Part shown: positions 13,501-25,427 of the stretch, in pieces
How positions within the stretch are numbered: position 1 is the first letter of the stretch
Layout of the letters: every line of letters begins with the position of its first letter
Source of the DNA: Dipetalonema caudispina
Lineage: Eukaryota; Nematoda; Chromadorea; Rhabditida; Onchocercidae
Length of the DNA stretch: 64,000 bases
Direction: 5' to 3'
NCBI GenBank assembly: GCA_013365325.1
Contig: JABVXV010000146.1
Span: 1 to 64,000 of the forward strand
Position numbers and translations under genes: made by a program
Notes under the pieces: model-generated
The model's database searches: none
What the model was told of the DNA's origin: nothing
Seen by the model: only the letters and a program-made list of their open reading frames with translations

Positions 13501-15043
13501 ATATCAATGAACATTGTTAATGCTTTCATAATAACTTTCTGTAGGGAATCGAATTTTTTTTTTTTGACTTAAAATTGAATTAATAATAAAATTTGATCAA
13601 TAATTCATAAAAGAATTTAGTATTTTGTCCTTTTGTTGTGTCGTTGAAAAAAAGAAAAAAAAAATTTCTTTCCTTTTATAATTTAAATTCAAATTTCTAA
13701 CAAAATAAAACATTCCATACAGAATGAAATCGATATGAAAATATCAACAGCAAAATAACTTTAAATTTCAATTGAAAAATTAAGACAAAAAGGATAATGA
13801 TAAGAGTGGTAATCAATATTTAGCCGTTTATTTGCTAATCAATCAACATTATCACATTATGGATTGCACTGAAAATTATACATTCAAATGGATATTTCGA
13901 ATTTGCAAAAATTAATGAACCGTTAACTAAAAATAAGTAATTGATTGACTAACAAATAAAACAATACGGAACAAAATAAATGTGTCTAGAATTTTTGAAT
14001 TCTTTCTCCCTCCCCTCTAATTATGTGTAATAGAAAAGTAATCGTATTAGCAAGATCATCAATAATTCGTCAATTCTTCATTCCTTAATTTTAATTTTAT
14101 TTCTTTACTTATATATAAATTCTGAAGTTAAACGAAATATTGTCACTTTTTATTTATTCATAAAAAAAAAAAAAAAAAATAGTATCACAATATTTTAGAT
14201 ATTATCAATATGGCAAATATTATTGCTTTTATTCTTTGCCTACAATCAACAAGCCAATTTCTTAAAGTTCAATAGCTTTGTTTATGGCATATTATCGATT
14301 CTTGAAAATTTTTATCAGTAATTTTATGGAGTTCAACCAACTTTATCTGTTGCATACCATTCATTTTCAAAAGTTTTAATTCGCCAATTTTTTTTAGAGT
14401 TCAATCAATTTCATCTGTTACATATTATCGATTTTTGAAAATCTTAATTAGTCAATTTTTTCAGAATCCAACCAATTTCATTTGTTGCATATTATCGATT
14501 TTTGGAAATTTTAATGAGCCAATTTTTTCGCTTTCAACAATCTTTGTGGCTATTTTAGGAATGAAAGAACATAATCAGAATGTCACCGCTCATATTATGA
14601 TTACATCATTTAAAATCTTAATACACATACAGAGGAAATGAACGAAGAAAGAAATTTAATTGAAATAAATTGAAGGTTCTTCTTACATAAATAAGATTAC
14701 CAACGATTCTGTCCTTTAACTCTAAATTACCATTTATCCTATCCCAGTATTTCCCAATAAAATTATATATTTTGTGTGGACAAGAATCAAATACAGAAGA
14801 AAAAAAATCCCACGATATTTCACAATAAAAAAATAGATTTTCGTAAGTTAAAAAAAAAGATACGTTGAAATAAATTTAAATTTAAATTTAAATAAAAAAA
14901 CTTCTACAAGAAAAAAAAATGTATATATATATATATAATAAAAAAATGAACATACCAGTAATAATTGGTAAAAAAATGATGAATTGTAGGAAAATTAAAT
15001 ATTCCAATTTGATGTCAAATTTTGCACATCGATGATGAACCAT
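1555..15043 (-). CDS. ncam-1: NCAM/Fasciclin II-type neural cell adhesion molecule (5 Ig, 2 FN3, TM)
   Basis: Single-pass adhesion receptor expected on neuronal surfaces, where this family mediates homophilic contact, axon fasciculation and synapse growth. Exons in transcript order: 15043-14956, 11288-11120, 8366-8218, 7828-7694, 6225-6079, 5874-5750, 5519-5360, 5248-5010, 4861-4717, 4624-4440, 4266-4167, 3909-3767, 3527-3344, 2933-2800, 2547-2388, 2136-1923, 1624-1555. They total 2547 nt (848 aa). Signal peptide is residues 1-30 (FLQFIIFLPIITG core). Ig1 30-135, Ig2 136-229, Ig3 230-324, Ig4 325-452 and Ig5 453-547 each show Cys...Trp...Tyr-x-Cys. FN3-1 is 548-656 and FN3-2 657-754. The membrane helix is about 768-790, followed by Cys-Cys (possible palmitoylation). 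The 57-residue tail ends AVKYVY. Ig5 plus two FN3 and the helix is the exact NCAM/FasII order. Introns 1 (3.7 kb) and 2 (2.8 kb) are long. The last donor (GTTCGT) is weak, so the tail exon is the least certain part. Confidence 0.9.
7092..7127. repeat. (CT)n microsatellite
   Basis: A nearly pure CT run with one CCC interruption, inside NCAM intron 4 between exons at 7694-7828 and 6079-6225. Simple-sequence repeat; no other function is visible. Confidence 0.9.
11086..11119. repeat. (CAAA)n / (GTTT)n microsatellite abutting a splice donor
   Basis: Tandem CAAA units run directly into the low-coordinate edge of NCAM exon 2 (11120-11288). On the gene strand the donor is therefore the first GTTT of a (GTTT)n array. 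Several equivalent GT dinucleotides follow at 4-nt spacing. Confidence 0.85.
11897..11932. repeat. (GAA)n purine-rich microsatellite
   Basis: GAGA/GAAGAA run within NCAM intron 1. It produces a poly-Ser stretch on the minus strand, which is not a gene. Confidence 0.85.
14264..14545. repeat. Imperfect tandem repeat, period about 67 bp, 4-5 copies
   Basis: Successive units begin with a GTTCAA-like box near 14266, 14331, 14399, 14466 and 14531. They carry a shared core of the form TTGCATATTATCGATTTTTG, then AAAATTTTAAT and GCCAATTTTTT. Copies differ by point changes and small indels. The array lies in NCAM intron 1, about 400 bp from the signal-peptide exon. No coding potential is seen. Confidence 0.75.
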
Positions 15044-15050
15044 TGTTGCT
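15044..15050 (-). promoter_or_regulatory. Candidate spliced-leader trans-splice acceptor of the NCAM gene
   Basis: On the gene strand the sequence ends ACTACAACAG (AG at 15049-15050), followed by the 5-nt leader CAACA and then the ATG at 15041-15043. An acceptor this close to ATG with no upstream coding exon fits nematode SL addition. A non-coding first exon is the alternative. Confidence 0.45.
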
Positions 15051-15057
15051 GTTGTAG

Positions 15058-15107
15058 TGATAATGATGATAATGATGATAATGACGATAATGATAATGAT
15101 AATGATA
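15058..15107. repeat. (GATAAT)n-like trinucleotide/hexanucleotide repeat
   Basis: GATAATGAT units lie just upstream of the NCAM start codon, in its 5' flank or pre-trans-splicing leader. A related GATAAT-rich tract recurs at 18.6-18.9 kb. Confidence 0.8.
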
Positions 15108-15210
15108 TGTTTAGTTTGATTAGAGAGAAGTTTGGATTGGAATAAATTTTGAATCAATCGTTTTAAGTTGGCGATTCAATTTGTTCCTTGTTCTGACCAA
15201 TCTTCCTAGC

Positions 15211-15250
15211 TGTTATTGTTATTGTTATTGTTGTTGTTGTTGTTGTTATT
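15211..15250. repeat. (TTG/TTATTG)n microsatellite
   Basis: Short TTATTG units followed by TTG units, about 170 bp upstream of the NCAM start codon. Simple-sequence repeat only. Confidence 0.8.
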
Positions 15251-17797
15251 AGTATGCCAATGAAGAAGTTAGGCATCAACAACCTACAGTACATCCAAAT
15301 TATACTATCAATTTTAATTTTTATAATCGAACGGAACAAATCAATCGATTTCGATTTTCATACGTAAAGCTAAATTCAACAGCATTGATGTATAACATAT
15401 CTTCTAATATACCTATTATCATTCTTATATTCCAATAAATATTGAATTCTAATACGAGTTAATGAAGCAAATGAGGAAATAGTAAGTGAAAATGACAATG
15501 GTGCTCGGATAAAAGTGACAGCAGCACCTTTTCCCTCTTCCGATCGGTGTACCTTTTTCGATCGCTCCTTCTTTGTCGGATTCTCACAAGAAGCTTATGG
15601 GAATAGAAGTAGGAAGTAGGAGTGGACAACGCTCTAATAGCAGCTTTCGTACATATACATATATATCTTGCCTTACACCAGTTAGTTGTAACATTCAAAT
15701 GAGATGAAAATGTTTGCTTCTACAACAATCAGCCAGCTTCTCGTCATCATCTCCGCCTTTTCTTCCATCTCCGCCCCGCATTTCCATTTCTTGATTTCAT
15801 CCATGCCTATGTATTTGTCGTCTTCTTTAGGGTTTACTAACTGGATACCCTTTTCCCTTCTATCATCCTTCATCACATCAAATCGTTAAATCTTGATGAC
15901 TTTCTCCGCCCTATTTCATCATTCCTGAAAGGGTAATTGCCGATTCTGCATCCAATTTTGTGGAAATTTTCCGGAGCAAATGTATTGTCCTCTTATGGTG
16001 GAAATGTTCATGAAAGTAATTAGATTATATTATAATTGTAAAAAACATTCGAAATGATTGACCTATGTTTGACCGAGATGAAAGACGAAAAGGTCACAGG
16101 GAAAGAGATTATTTGGGATGAAAAATGATTGAGTTCATTTCTTGTTGTTGCTATTTTTTACATTTCGGATTATAAAACCGACTTACCCAAGCTGGATTGA
16201 TATAATCCGCTTGGCGGAATTACTTAAAAGAATGGTTGAATTACTGGTGTAGTGAAGGTTAGTCGCATTAATCCGATACCAAAAAGCTTATAAATGATGA
16301 GGGGAGAAAAAAAGAATATCAAGGATGTGACCTTGGGTCATATGTCCTCTAGTTGGCCTAGTCACTCTCGTATTCATTCCATTCCTCATTATTTCTTTCA
16401 TCTTCATTTTTATTCACCTTTTTGATCTCCTACAACAATGAACAATGAATTGAGTAAGAATGATGGGAATGTTACGTTGAAATTTTGCGTTTATCCACCA
16501 TTCTCTGCATGCATTTAGATCATTTTTTTTTTTTTTTTTTTTGCGCGCAAAAGTAATCTTAAAACAAAAAAAAAAAAAAAAAAAAAAGTATCAAATAAAT
16601 AATACATGCAAAATAATAGTAGTAAAAATTATTATTTAAAATAGCTAAAAGATAGTATAATATATATTAGCCATTTGTTTATGAATATTTTCAAGGTCTT
16701 TTACTTTCTAACCGCTATCCCTTTTTAACCTCAGTTCTGTGTCCTTGTTATTATGTCCAATTCCTTCTTCTCCTTCTTCTTCTTCTTCTTTGTCGTTCAT
16801 CATCATCCCATCAGGTCATCAACGGTTCAACAACCAAACAGCCTCTTTGCTCGTCAAATTATGCTATTTACCATCATCAACCAATGAATTGACGGTGATC
16901 TATTCACAAATAACAATAACATATTATATGCATAAATATATTGACAGTTGACATACGTTAATTGTCATCCTCAATCATTATTTGAGTAGCCCTGAATCGA
17001 CCATCTTGTCACAATAATAATAATAACAACAACCTGTCGATTCTACCTAACTTATCCTATCTAATTCTTCACCCAATATTCTTTCTAATTCTTACTATTT
17101 ATCAAATTCATTGAATTGTTTGTTTTACATTTCAATTGTCCACTATTTGAATATATCATATGTCACATACAATACAACATTACAAATATTTAGCAATTTT
17201 ACCTTTGTATGTGTGTGTATGTGTGTGTTTTTTTTGTGAAAAAAAAAAAAAAAAAAAAACATCTAAACAATGAAATTAATCAAATAATTTTCAAATTTAA
17301 ACTAAATCAAACATTAAAAAAAGAAAAAAAAAACGATAGTATTGACAAAATAAAAAAAGAAAATTGGAACTGCTCAAAATTGTCATCTTTTATTTAACAA
17401 ATACAAAATTTGTAAATTGAAACTTTATAAATAACAACGAGAATTTCAAAATTTTTGGATGACGAAAGAGAGAGAGAGAGAAAGAGAAGAAGAAAGTTGA
17501 GAGAGGAAGTTTTTTTTTTTCCGCTTTTTTATCCGTTTCTGTTTTTTTTTAGAAATAATTAGAGATGGTGGATAATGTTGGAAACTATCCAAAAACATGG
17601 CCACTAATTACAACATTAAATTGCCTATTCATTATTTTACCTCTACCTTCTACCCTCCAAAAAAAAAAAAAAAATATTTTTTATTGATTGAATGTTAGCA
17701 GGGATAACTGCTTATTATATATTAGCATTACTTTCTACCGACTAAAAATGCATTTGCATTTTGATGGTACCAAGGTGTAAGTTTTTTTATTTATTGA

Positions 17798-18015
17798 TTT
17801 GATATTTTGACAAATTAGCATAATTTTTGAAAATTTACGAAAAAAACAAACAAATTATCGGAAGAAAAAATTTTAATACTAGTTGCGTAATTATTTTAGT
17901 TCATTTAAATTGATATTTGGTATTTTGATTAATTGACATAATTTTGACAATTAAAAAAAAAAAAAATGAAACTAATTATAGGAGGAAAAAATTTAGTATT
18001 AGTTGTGTATAATTT
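17798..18015. repeat. Degenerate two-copy duplication, period about 120 bp
   Basis: Copy 1 (about 17798-17895) and copy 2 (about 17918-18015) share, in order, ATTTTGA-AATT-GCATAATTTT, an A-rich spacer, AATTAT-GGA-GAAAAAATTT and ACTAGTTGCGTAATT / ATTAGTTGTGTATAATT. The copies have diverged by substitutions. Non-coding. Confidence 0.6.
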
Positions 18016-18470
18016 TATTTCAATTCATAACAAATGATTAAAAGAATTGCTTTCTTCTCATATTTTTAGTAGTTTTAAGGATAAGAAAATATATATAAAT
18101 AATATTGGAAAGAATTAACTTTCATTTCGATAAATTTTAAACAACTAAAATTGCAGTCGTTTTTTTTTTTTTTTTTTTTTTTCTTCTAAATAAATTGCAT
18201 TAAATCAAATTAATCTTGATTTGGGCGGAATCAAAGTACAATGGTTGAGCTGAATAAGATTAAATTAAAATGTATTAAATTAGTTTGTTAATCTTGAAGA
18301 AAGGTGTCATAATTTGAGTACCAAATACAGATCAAGGGTCAAAGAGGTGTCATGACATTCATCTCGTATGAAGAGAAAAATGAAAATTCATTGAAAGTGA
18401 AGTTATGCAACAGAAGTGCATTCAGTCATATATTATCAAAAATAAAATTGATCGAGTTGATGAGGGCCCA

Positions 18471-18492
18471 TTTTTTTTTTTTTTTTTTTTTT

Positions 18493-18525
<33 letters not shown>
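18471..18525. repeat. Poly(T) tract, 55 nt with one CC interruption
   Basis: One of the longest homopolymers in the window, immediately before the GATAAT-rich minisatellite. It is the most extreme of many A/T runs left of 39 kb. Confidence 0.9.
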
Positions 18526-18616
18526 CTGCACTTTTTTTTAATTCCATTTGCTCATTTCCATAATTTTGACGATGAAAAAATGATAGATAGTAATGATGAT
18601 GGTAAAAACGATAATA

Positions 18617-18900
18617 GCAATTTGTAGCGATTATGATAATGATAAATGTGATAGTAAGAATGATGATATTATGATAACAAGTTAAGGAAGACTGTAGTAA
18701 TCTATAATGATAAATAGTAATAACGATAGCAATTTGTAGCGATTATGATAATGATAAATGTGATAGTAAGAATGATGATATTATGATAACAAGTTAAGGA
18801 AGACTGTAGTAATCTATAATGATAAATAGTAATAACGATAGCAACTTGTAGCAATTATGACTATGACAATAAGAATGATAATATTATGATAACAAGAATG
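18617..18900. repeat. Minisatellite: 112-bp tandem unit, two copies plus a diverged partial third
   Basis: Copy 1 is 18617-18728 and copy 2 is 18729-18840; they appear identical on reading. A partial third copy starts at 18841 with substitutions (GCAACTTGTAGCAATTATGA in place of GCAATTTGTAGCGATTATGA). The unit is rich in GATAAT/GATGAT and carries no open frame of note. Two identical copies suggest a recent duplication. Confidence 0.9.
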
Positions 18901-20027
18901 ATAGCCATGATAACATTTGTAAGTTAGAGAAGTAATCAACAACCATGACACATTTCTCTTCTAAATAAAACTTTATTTTAACAATTCAAATATCTGTATA
19001 ATTTTAAAAGCAAAAATGTGTTCCGTGCTGTAATTAAAAAGATGAGAAACTGTTTACCAAAAAATAAATTAATAGTTTTAACGGGAAGAAATATTTCATT
19101 TCTTGAAAAAATAGGAAATTTATCATATGCTGCGAAGCATTTTACAACCAAAAGATCGAACTTTTAACAAAACTTTCATTTCCTTTTTTTACAAAAAAGA
19201 AAAAAAAAAAAAAGGAAATTCAAAATATTATATGAATAGATAAAATTGATACAAACTATCAAAAGGAAATAGTACTTCAACAATTTATTCCTTATTTTAA
19301 TAAGCATTCTCTCTCTCTCTCTCCAATTTTTATTAGTTTTTTTTACATCTTTACAAATTAAAAAAAAAAAAAAAAAAAACAATTAATAGGAAGATATAAA
19401 TCATCAAAAATATTGGCTCAAAATTTCATTTATTTTTTAATACAAAGAGAAAAAAAAAATTTTTGCATAGGAGAAAACAATTATTAACTAATTAATGTAA
19501 GTTACGTCAAAAGCATATTTCTTACAATTTATTTAGAACTAAATTTTAGCACAAAAATATTTTGAAAGTTTTCCTGATGTATTAGTGCAACAACACATCG
19601 ATAACATAAACTTAGAATGATACATTTATCGAAATGGGAAAATACGACAATGTTTAAGCTGAACATTTAACGATTTAATCTGAGTTTAAAATTTAAAAGG
19701 AAAATGAAACTCAAAACGAAAAATTCTTTTTTTTTTTTCATGTTCAACCAATAATTAAATTGAAACATTTGGCGAAAAAAAAGAAAAAAAAAAAACCCGA
19801 CATTTTTGGAAATATAGAAATAAGACCTAACCAGCAATACCTTCATCGGCTGTTAAAAATGAATCAGCTTTGGAAATTTTGGTTTAAATCAAACAAATTA
19901 ACACGGTAACATGTAGTGAAGAAATAAAAACAGAATGAAAATAGACTAAATATAAATGGAATGGAATTGAAGTGAAAAACAGAATAAAAAGCTAGAAAAA
20001 ACAGTAAGTAATGTTAGATAGGGACAG

Positions 20028-20064
<37 letters not shown>
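20028..20064. repeat. Poly(A) tract, 37 nt
   Basis: Uninterrupted A run in intergenic DNA. No coding or retroposed sequence was recognised on its 5' side. Confidence 0.9.
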
Positions 20065-20066
<2 letters not shown>

Positions 20067-20539
20067 AAATAAAATTGGATTTAACGGAAGAAAAAAAAAA
20101 AAAAACGTAAAAAACGGCAAAATTATCAAAATGAGGAAAGATATTTAAATACTTAAAAATATTGAAATCGTTAAAAAACTTAATACTCCTTGAAGAGTGC
20201 TTTTTTTTTTTTCCCATTACTATCAGTTTAATAAGAAATGGAAAAAAAAAAAAAAAAAAAAAGGAAATGAAGCTTCTCCATCATGGCCATCTTCAATTCC
20301 TAACTTAGGCCTATTTCTGTAATATACTTTGCATAGAAAATAAGAAAAAGAAAAGAGGCCTTCCTTTTTTCATCCATCCTTCACCGTTTCCATATTGAAA
20401 TTGAATTCCTGTCCTTCTCATTGTTTCTTGAAGCATTTTCTACAAAAAGTAGAATAATACAATCGAAATTTCATTTTTCATTCATAATTTATGAGAAACC
20501 GTATAGTAAAAAGCAAACAGAAATAGAAATGAAAATGGA

Positions 20540-20544
<5 letters not shown>

Positions 20545-20581
<37 letters not shown>
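20545..20581. repeat. Poly(A) tract, 37 nt
   Basis: Uninterrupted A run. No recognisable upstream retrocopy or target-site duplication was seen, so replication slippage is more likely than retroposition. Confidence 0.9.
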
Positions 20582-20585
<4 letters not shown>

Positions 20586-23500
20586 GAAAAAATGACGTTT
20601 CCTTTACAATAATTAAGTAATTATTGATATATAACTAAGAAATAATTAAAATAATAATGTATATGTGCATTTTTTTTTTCACCACTTTTTGGAATATTAA
20701 AAATTTCAAAAGCTTGAAAAATTAACAAATTTCTCTCTTTCTCTTCCTCTCTCTCTCTCTCTTAATTTACTCCAATTTTCTTTAATAGATATAGTTTCCC
20801 CTACTTTGTATTGATCATAGATTTATCCAAAAACATCCAAATTTTTTTTTCATATTTGAATATGAGTAAATTTACATTCGATGTTTCCATTCAATCATTT
20901 CTTAAATTTCCAAAAGTCTCATCAACTTCAATTTCTCCAATGTCAATTTTCCATTGCTTACATAATTAAGTCCGCCTCCCTTCCTAAGCATAGAAATGGC
21001 CTTTTTTTTTTTATTGTTGTTGAAATATTTGGAAATTTAATTTCGAACAACTAAAACTTTCCTTTCCTCTGATTAAAAAAAAAAATTTTCACTTTTTTTT
21101 TTACTTCATATTTTGATTCGTTTTTTTCTCTTTTTTTTTTTTTTTACTATCTGAAAATTAGAAAAGATTGTATTTTTTGATATGATATCAGATAAAGGTG
21201 TAAAAAAAAAAAAAAAAAAAAATAAAAAAGTAGATGAAAGGAGAGAATTGAGGGGAAAAAAAAAAGGGAAAATTTTAGGCTAGGTTATATTAAACTAAGC
21301 TAAACTAGAATTAAAAGTAAGGTAATAGCTATGTTTATCAATTTATTCCGAATAAACCGTAAAATGTGTAAATAAAGATATATTTTCATCAAATCAAACA
21401 GATACTGTGGTGTGAATCGACAGATGAATGATATGAGTGGGAAAATGTTCAATTCAAAAAAATAAAAGAAAGGGATAAAAGAAAAAAGAAAAAAAATTCA
21501 ACAAAAATTTTTATCTATGAATTAACGGAGGAGAAGGGAAAAAAAAAAAAAAGAAAAATGAACATTTGTTTTGTTTTTTTTTTTCTCTCTACAGTAATTA
21601 AATTTCAAAATAAAAAGTGGAAAAAAAAAAAATTATTTTCATTGCAACATATCGTAATAGATAAATATGAGGTAATTATTGCAAATGGAATGGAAAAAAA
21701 AAAACGCAATCAAATTATACCATTAAATGATCAATTATAGGATGAAAGATTGAAAATTAAAACGAAAGAGGTAAATTTTAATCTAATGAAAAAAAAAAAA
21801 AAAAAAAAATGATACGAAAATTAAAAAGGCAAATGGAAAATTCTATTGAATAATTCAAAAATTTTTTGTAATTTTTTCAAGACTTTTCTTTTTTTTAAAA
21901 AAAAAAAAAACTTTATATTATTCATAGATATTAAAGAAAGGAAGGTCATTTGAACGTACTTAAATCACATTTGCAATGAGTAGACAAATAGGTAAAATAG
22001 ACAAATATTCTTGATTGGGGAGAATGGTTGAAGTGTACCTCCGATCCTTCTCATAAAGGATTACTGAAAAGAATATCATCCATTTTACACTTTTGGAAAC
22101 GAGTTACAGTATTTTCAACTTGATATAATACATCAAATCAGCACTTTGATGGGTTTATTTACCTCTTCATAAAGTTTACATATTAGAAATAGCAGTGAAA
22201 TGCAAGTATTTCATTACTACAGGTATACATTGCATGCTAGAAATTGATTCGAGAAATAAAGATAGGAAAGAATGAAATATTTTCAAAATTTGAATTCATA
22301 ATTTCAAAATAGTCTATATTATTGAAAATATTTCAGAAGTCATTATTATTCATAGAATTATAAATTGAAACAAAAAATTAAATTCAAACTATTATTTTCA
22401 TACAGTTGAATGATTTCGATGGAGAAATGATAATATCGGACAAACGTAATATTTTCAACAGTGTGCAATTTTTAAACTTTACGTACGGTATGATATGATT
22501 CGTCTTAATGTTCGTGCAAGTATGATGATGAATGATACATGCAAATTCAATGTATCGGAATGAATCAGAAGTGATAAAAGGAAAAGAATGCTTCAGGTAG
22601 AACCAAGCATTATAGAAAAACCGGAAAAAGCCAGAGAAGAAAATTATGGAAGAAAGCATTCCTTATATTGGCTTTTTCTTTTTTTTTTTTTTTTTTTCAA
22701 ACGTGGTAACCTGCGTGTTAACCTGTTGTGAGATCAGTCAATCTAACATAGACAAAATGAAATGAAATAAAATGGAAGGAAGGATAATGAAAACATGAAA
22801 AAGTGGGAAGGAAAATGATGAGGGAAAGAATTGGATATCGTAATTTATGTAAATGTAAGCACAAAAAAGCCTCTAAAACAAACAAATGATGCATTATTTC
22901 AGGATTGTGATATTTTGAAATGAATGATATTCAGGATTTCCTTCCTTTTCCAGTTTTTCTCTTCTTCCTTTTCCATCATTTTTCTCCTTTTTCTGATTCC
23001 GTCTTTTGTCTGTTTCATTGTTCCACTATTTTCTTTTCGTAATTCATCCAAATATGATTGTATATCTTAAATATTTTGTTGTTTTTTTATTACCTTTTTT
23101 TTTTTTTTTCTCTTTCATCCCGAATTTTTATGATTTAAATTCTTTTTTTTTATTGTTAATTTTAAATTAATACTTGAAATTTTATGACAACATTATATCA
23201 CATATTTTATTCTCAGCAATAATGGGAAAAGTAATAGGTTCGGAATAATTGAATGATCCGGCATTCTTTTTTTTTTTTGCAGCAGCAGCAACAACAACAG
23301 CAATATACCGGGAAATAACAACGGTTGTTAACCGTTTTTCTGGATTATTTATGCCTCAAAATTTGATCATGTGTTTGGTCGGAATTTTGAAATGAAATTT
23401 ATGTTTTCAACTGTTAACCCCTCATCTTTCTTCCTTTATGCTTTCCTTCCTTCTCTTTTTCATTCCTTCCGTCCTTCCTTTGTTCCTTCACCCATTGGAG

Positions 23501-25229
23501 GGGTCAACTGCAGGATGATGGAAGTGAAAGGAAGACGATGCAATAAAAGATTACAAAGTTGGCGAATTTCACCGTTGAAAAAGTGAAAAGAGAAAAGATG
23601 TTCGGTAATTCTAACGAAGTTTCTATCAAATCCAACAATATAAGTCGTCATTTTTAATAGAATTTTGAAAATTGAAATGTATTTTAACAATTTAAAGAGA
23701 AAGAAAAAAAACTTTAAGACAAATAATTACTTCGAAATAATTTCATGAATGAATCGAAAAGAATATCGATTACCATCTTATAAATTGTGTTATTAATTTA
23801 ATATTTTAATAACCTTTCAACTACTTATTGGTATTTCATTAAAAATAGCTTCTTTTTTAAATTTAAAAAAAAGATATTGATTAGCTTAAAAATCCATCAT
23901 AGCAATGTTTTTTTTTTCCTTTTCCTCCCCCCTTCTTTCCATACTATCTCATCTTTTCTCTTCATTCTCTCTCTCTCTCTCTCAAAAAAAAAAAAAGAAA
24001 GAGAAAAAAAAAAATTCCTTCAAAATTGCATCTTCTTTTCATTTTAATAATAAGCAAGTATTAATTATTTAATTGGTTCACTTTCATATCTTCACTTCTA
24101 ATATTAATTTATTATACAAAAATGATATAAAAATTACTCATCAATTCTTTTTTCATTTCCTAATCTTCATGAATTTGATAACTTAATTTTTATCATTTCA
24201 TCAAAAATTTTTCAATTCTTTCCAGACAATATAAAACATTTTCCCACATCTACTCTGATTGATTTTTACAAAAAAAAAAAAAAAGAAATATCAGTGTGCA
24301 AAACAATTTGCATTTACTTTCTATTGGAAAAATCTCAAATATTTTGATATTAGCATAATTCTGAAGTAAAAAAAAAGAAAAAAAAAAAAAGGAGAAGAAA
24401 GGAATTAAAATCATACAAATTTACAAAAAATTTCATGCTATTTGGTAAAAAAAAAAAAAAAAGAAGAAAAAAAGAATTTGAGAAAATTGAAAGTGGGTAA
24501 AGCTTTTAAGCATTGAAATAATTTCAAATAATCAAAAATGAAATATGAAATGGACAATTTAGAAGAAAAATGAAACAAAAAGATAAAAAAATGCGGAAAT
24601 AATGAGCATTAAATAGGTAATAAAAAGAAAAAAAAAGGAAATGACTTTAAAAAGAAAAAAAAAAAAAAAAAGAAGTAATGAAGAATTAAATTTATAGGAA
24701 AGATTGAATGATATCGATTGGAAGAGGAAAAGAATGATGGAAGAAATGAAATAATGAATTTGATGATAATGTTTGCAAAGTAAGCTAAGCTAGTTTCTCA
24801 TCGTTACACTTGAAAACATATCAACATTAAGCCGATTGTATTTCAAGTATTTCAATTCAGTTACTTCAGACAATTTGAAAATTTCTTTTTTTTTTTCTAT
24901 TTTAACAGTTATTGTTAAAATAAATGAATTTCTCTCGTGTAATTAACCGAACTGTAATCTGTTAAATTCTCTTTCACTTCTTTAATTTCATAATTGAATG
25001 AATAGCTAATTGATAAATACCAGGCAACCCTTTGCTCATTGCATGATTATTATATTTAATTAATTTTATGGATTTGAAATTTTTTTGAAATTATATTAAT
25101 TTAAGAATTCATACATGTTTCCAGAATAAAAACATTTTCTTTTCATTAGATTTATATTTGCAACAAATTTTTAAGATAATCAACCGGATGCTTTGACATG
25201 ATTTTAAAAAATGACAACGATAAGCTTAG

Positions 25230-25427
25230 TCAAAGCAAAACTTCGTCCAAGAAACATCAAATAATCCTACATTAACTGTAGCCAGACGATCTGAATTACC
25301 GGTAGGTCATGATGTCAGTCCTGCAGACAGGAATCATGAGCTTGTTTCAGATGCTTATACAGGAAATATACTTGACTTAATTGTCGCATCATTTGTCAGA
25401 AGATGCAGAACATTCAGCACAAAGTAA
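25230..25427 (+). other. Possible orphan coding exon (66 codons, unknown)
   Basis: An open plus-strand frame without an ATG runs from an acceptor-like AGCTTAG to TAA, with a donor-like AAA|GTAATG at 25424. It includes the stretches ARRSELPVGHDVSP and NILDLIVASFVRRCRTFS. Base composition is clearly less AT-rich and free of homopolymers compared with its surroundings. I recognise no family and cannot phase it to another exon. It could be an exon of an unmodelled gene, a decayed coding fragment or chance. Confidence 0.2.

Noticed and set aside
20028..20581. Long poly(A) tracts as possible retroposon tails
   Set aside because: No gene-like or element-like sequence precedes them and no target-site duplication is evident. 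Such tracts are common throughout the left half of the window.
22384..22659. 91-codon minus-strand ORF in the intergenic gap
   Set aside because: Composition follows the AT-rich background (Phe, Ile, His, Lys). No signal, domain or splice context was found, and its length is expected by chance here.
23270..23325. T-run plus GCAG followed by CAG/CAA repeats, like a poly-Gln exon
   Set aside because: The frame stops after about eleven codons and nothing links it to another exon. It looks like a short trinucleotide repeat after a T tract.
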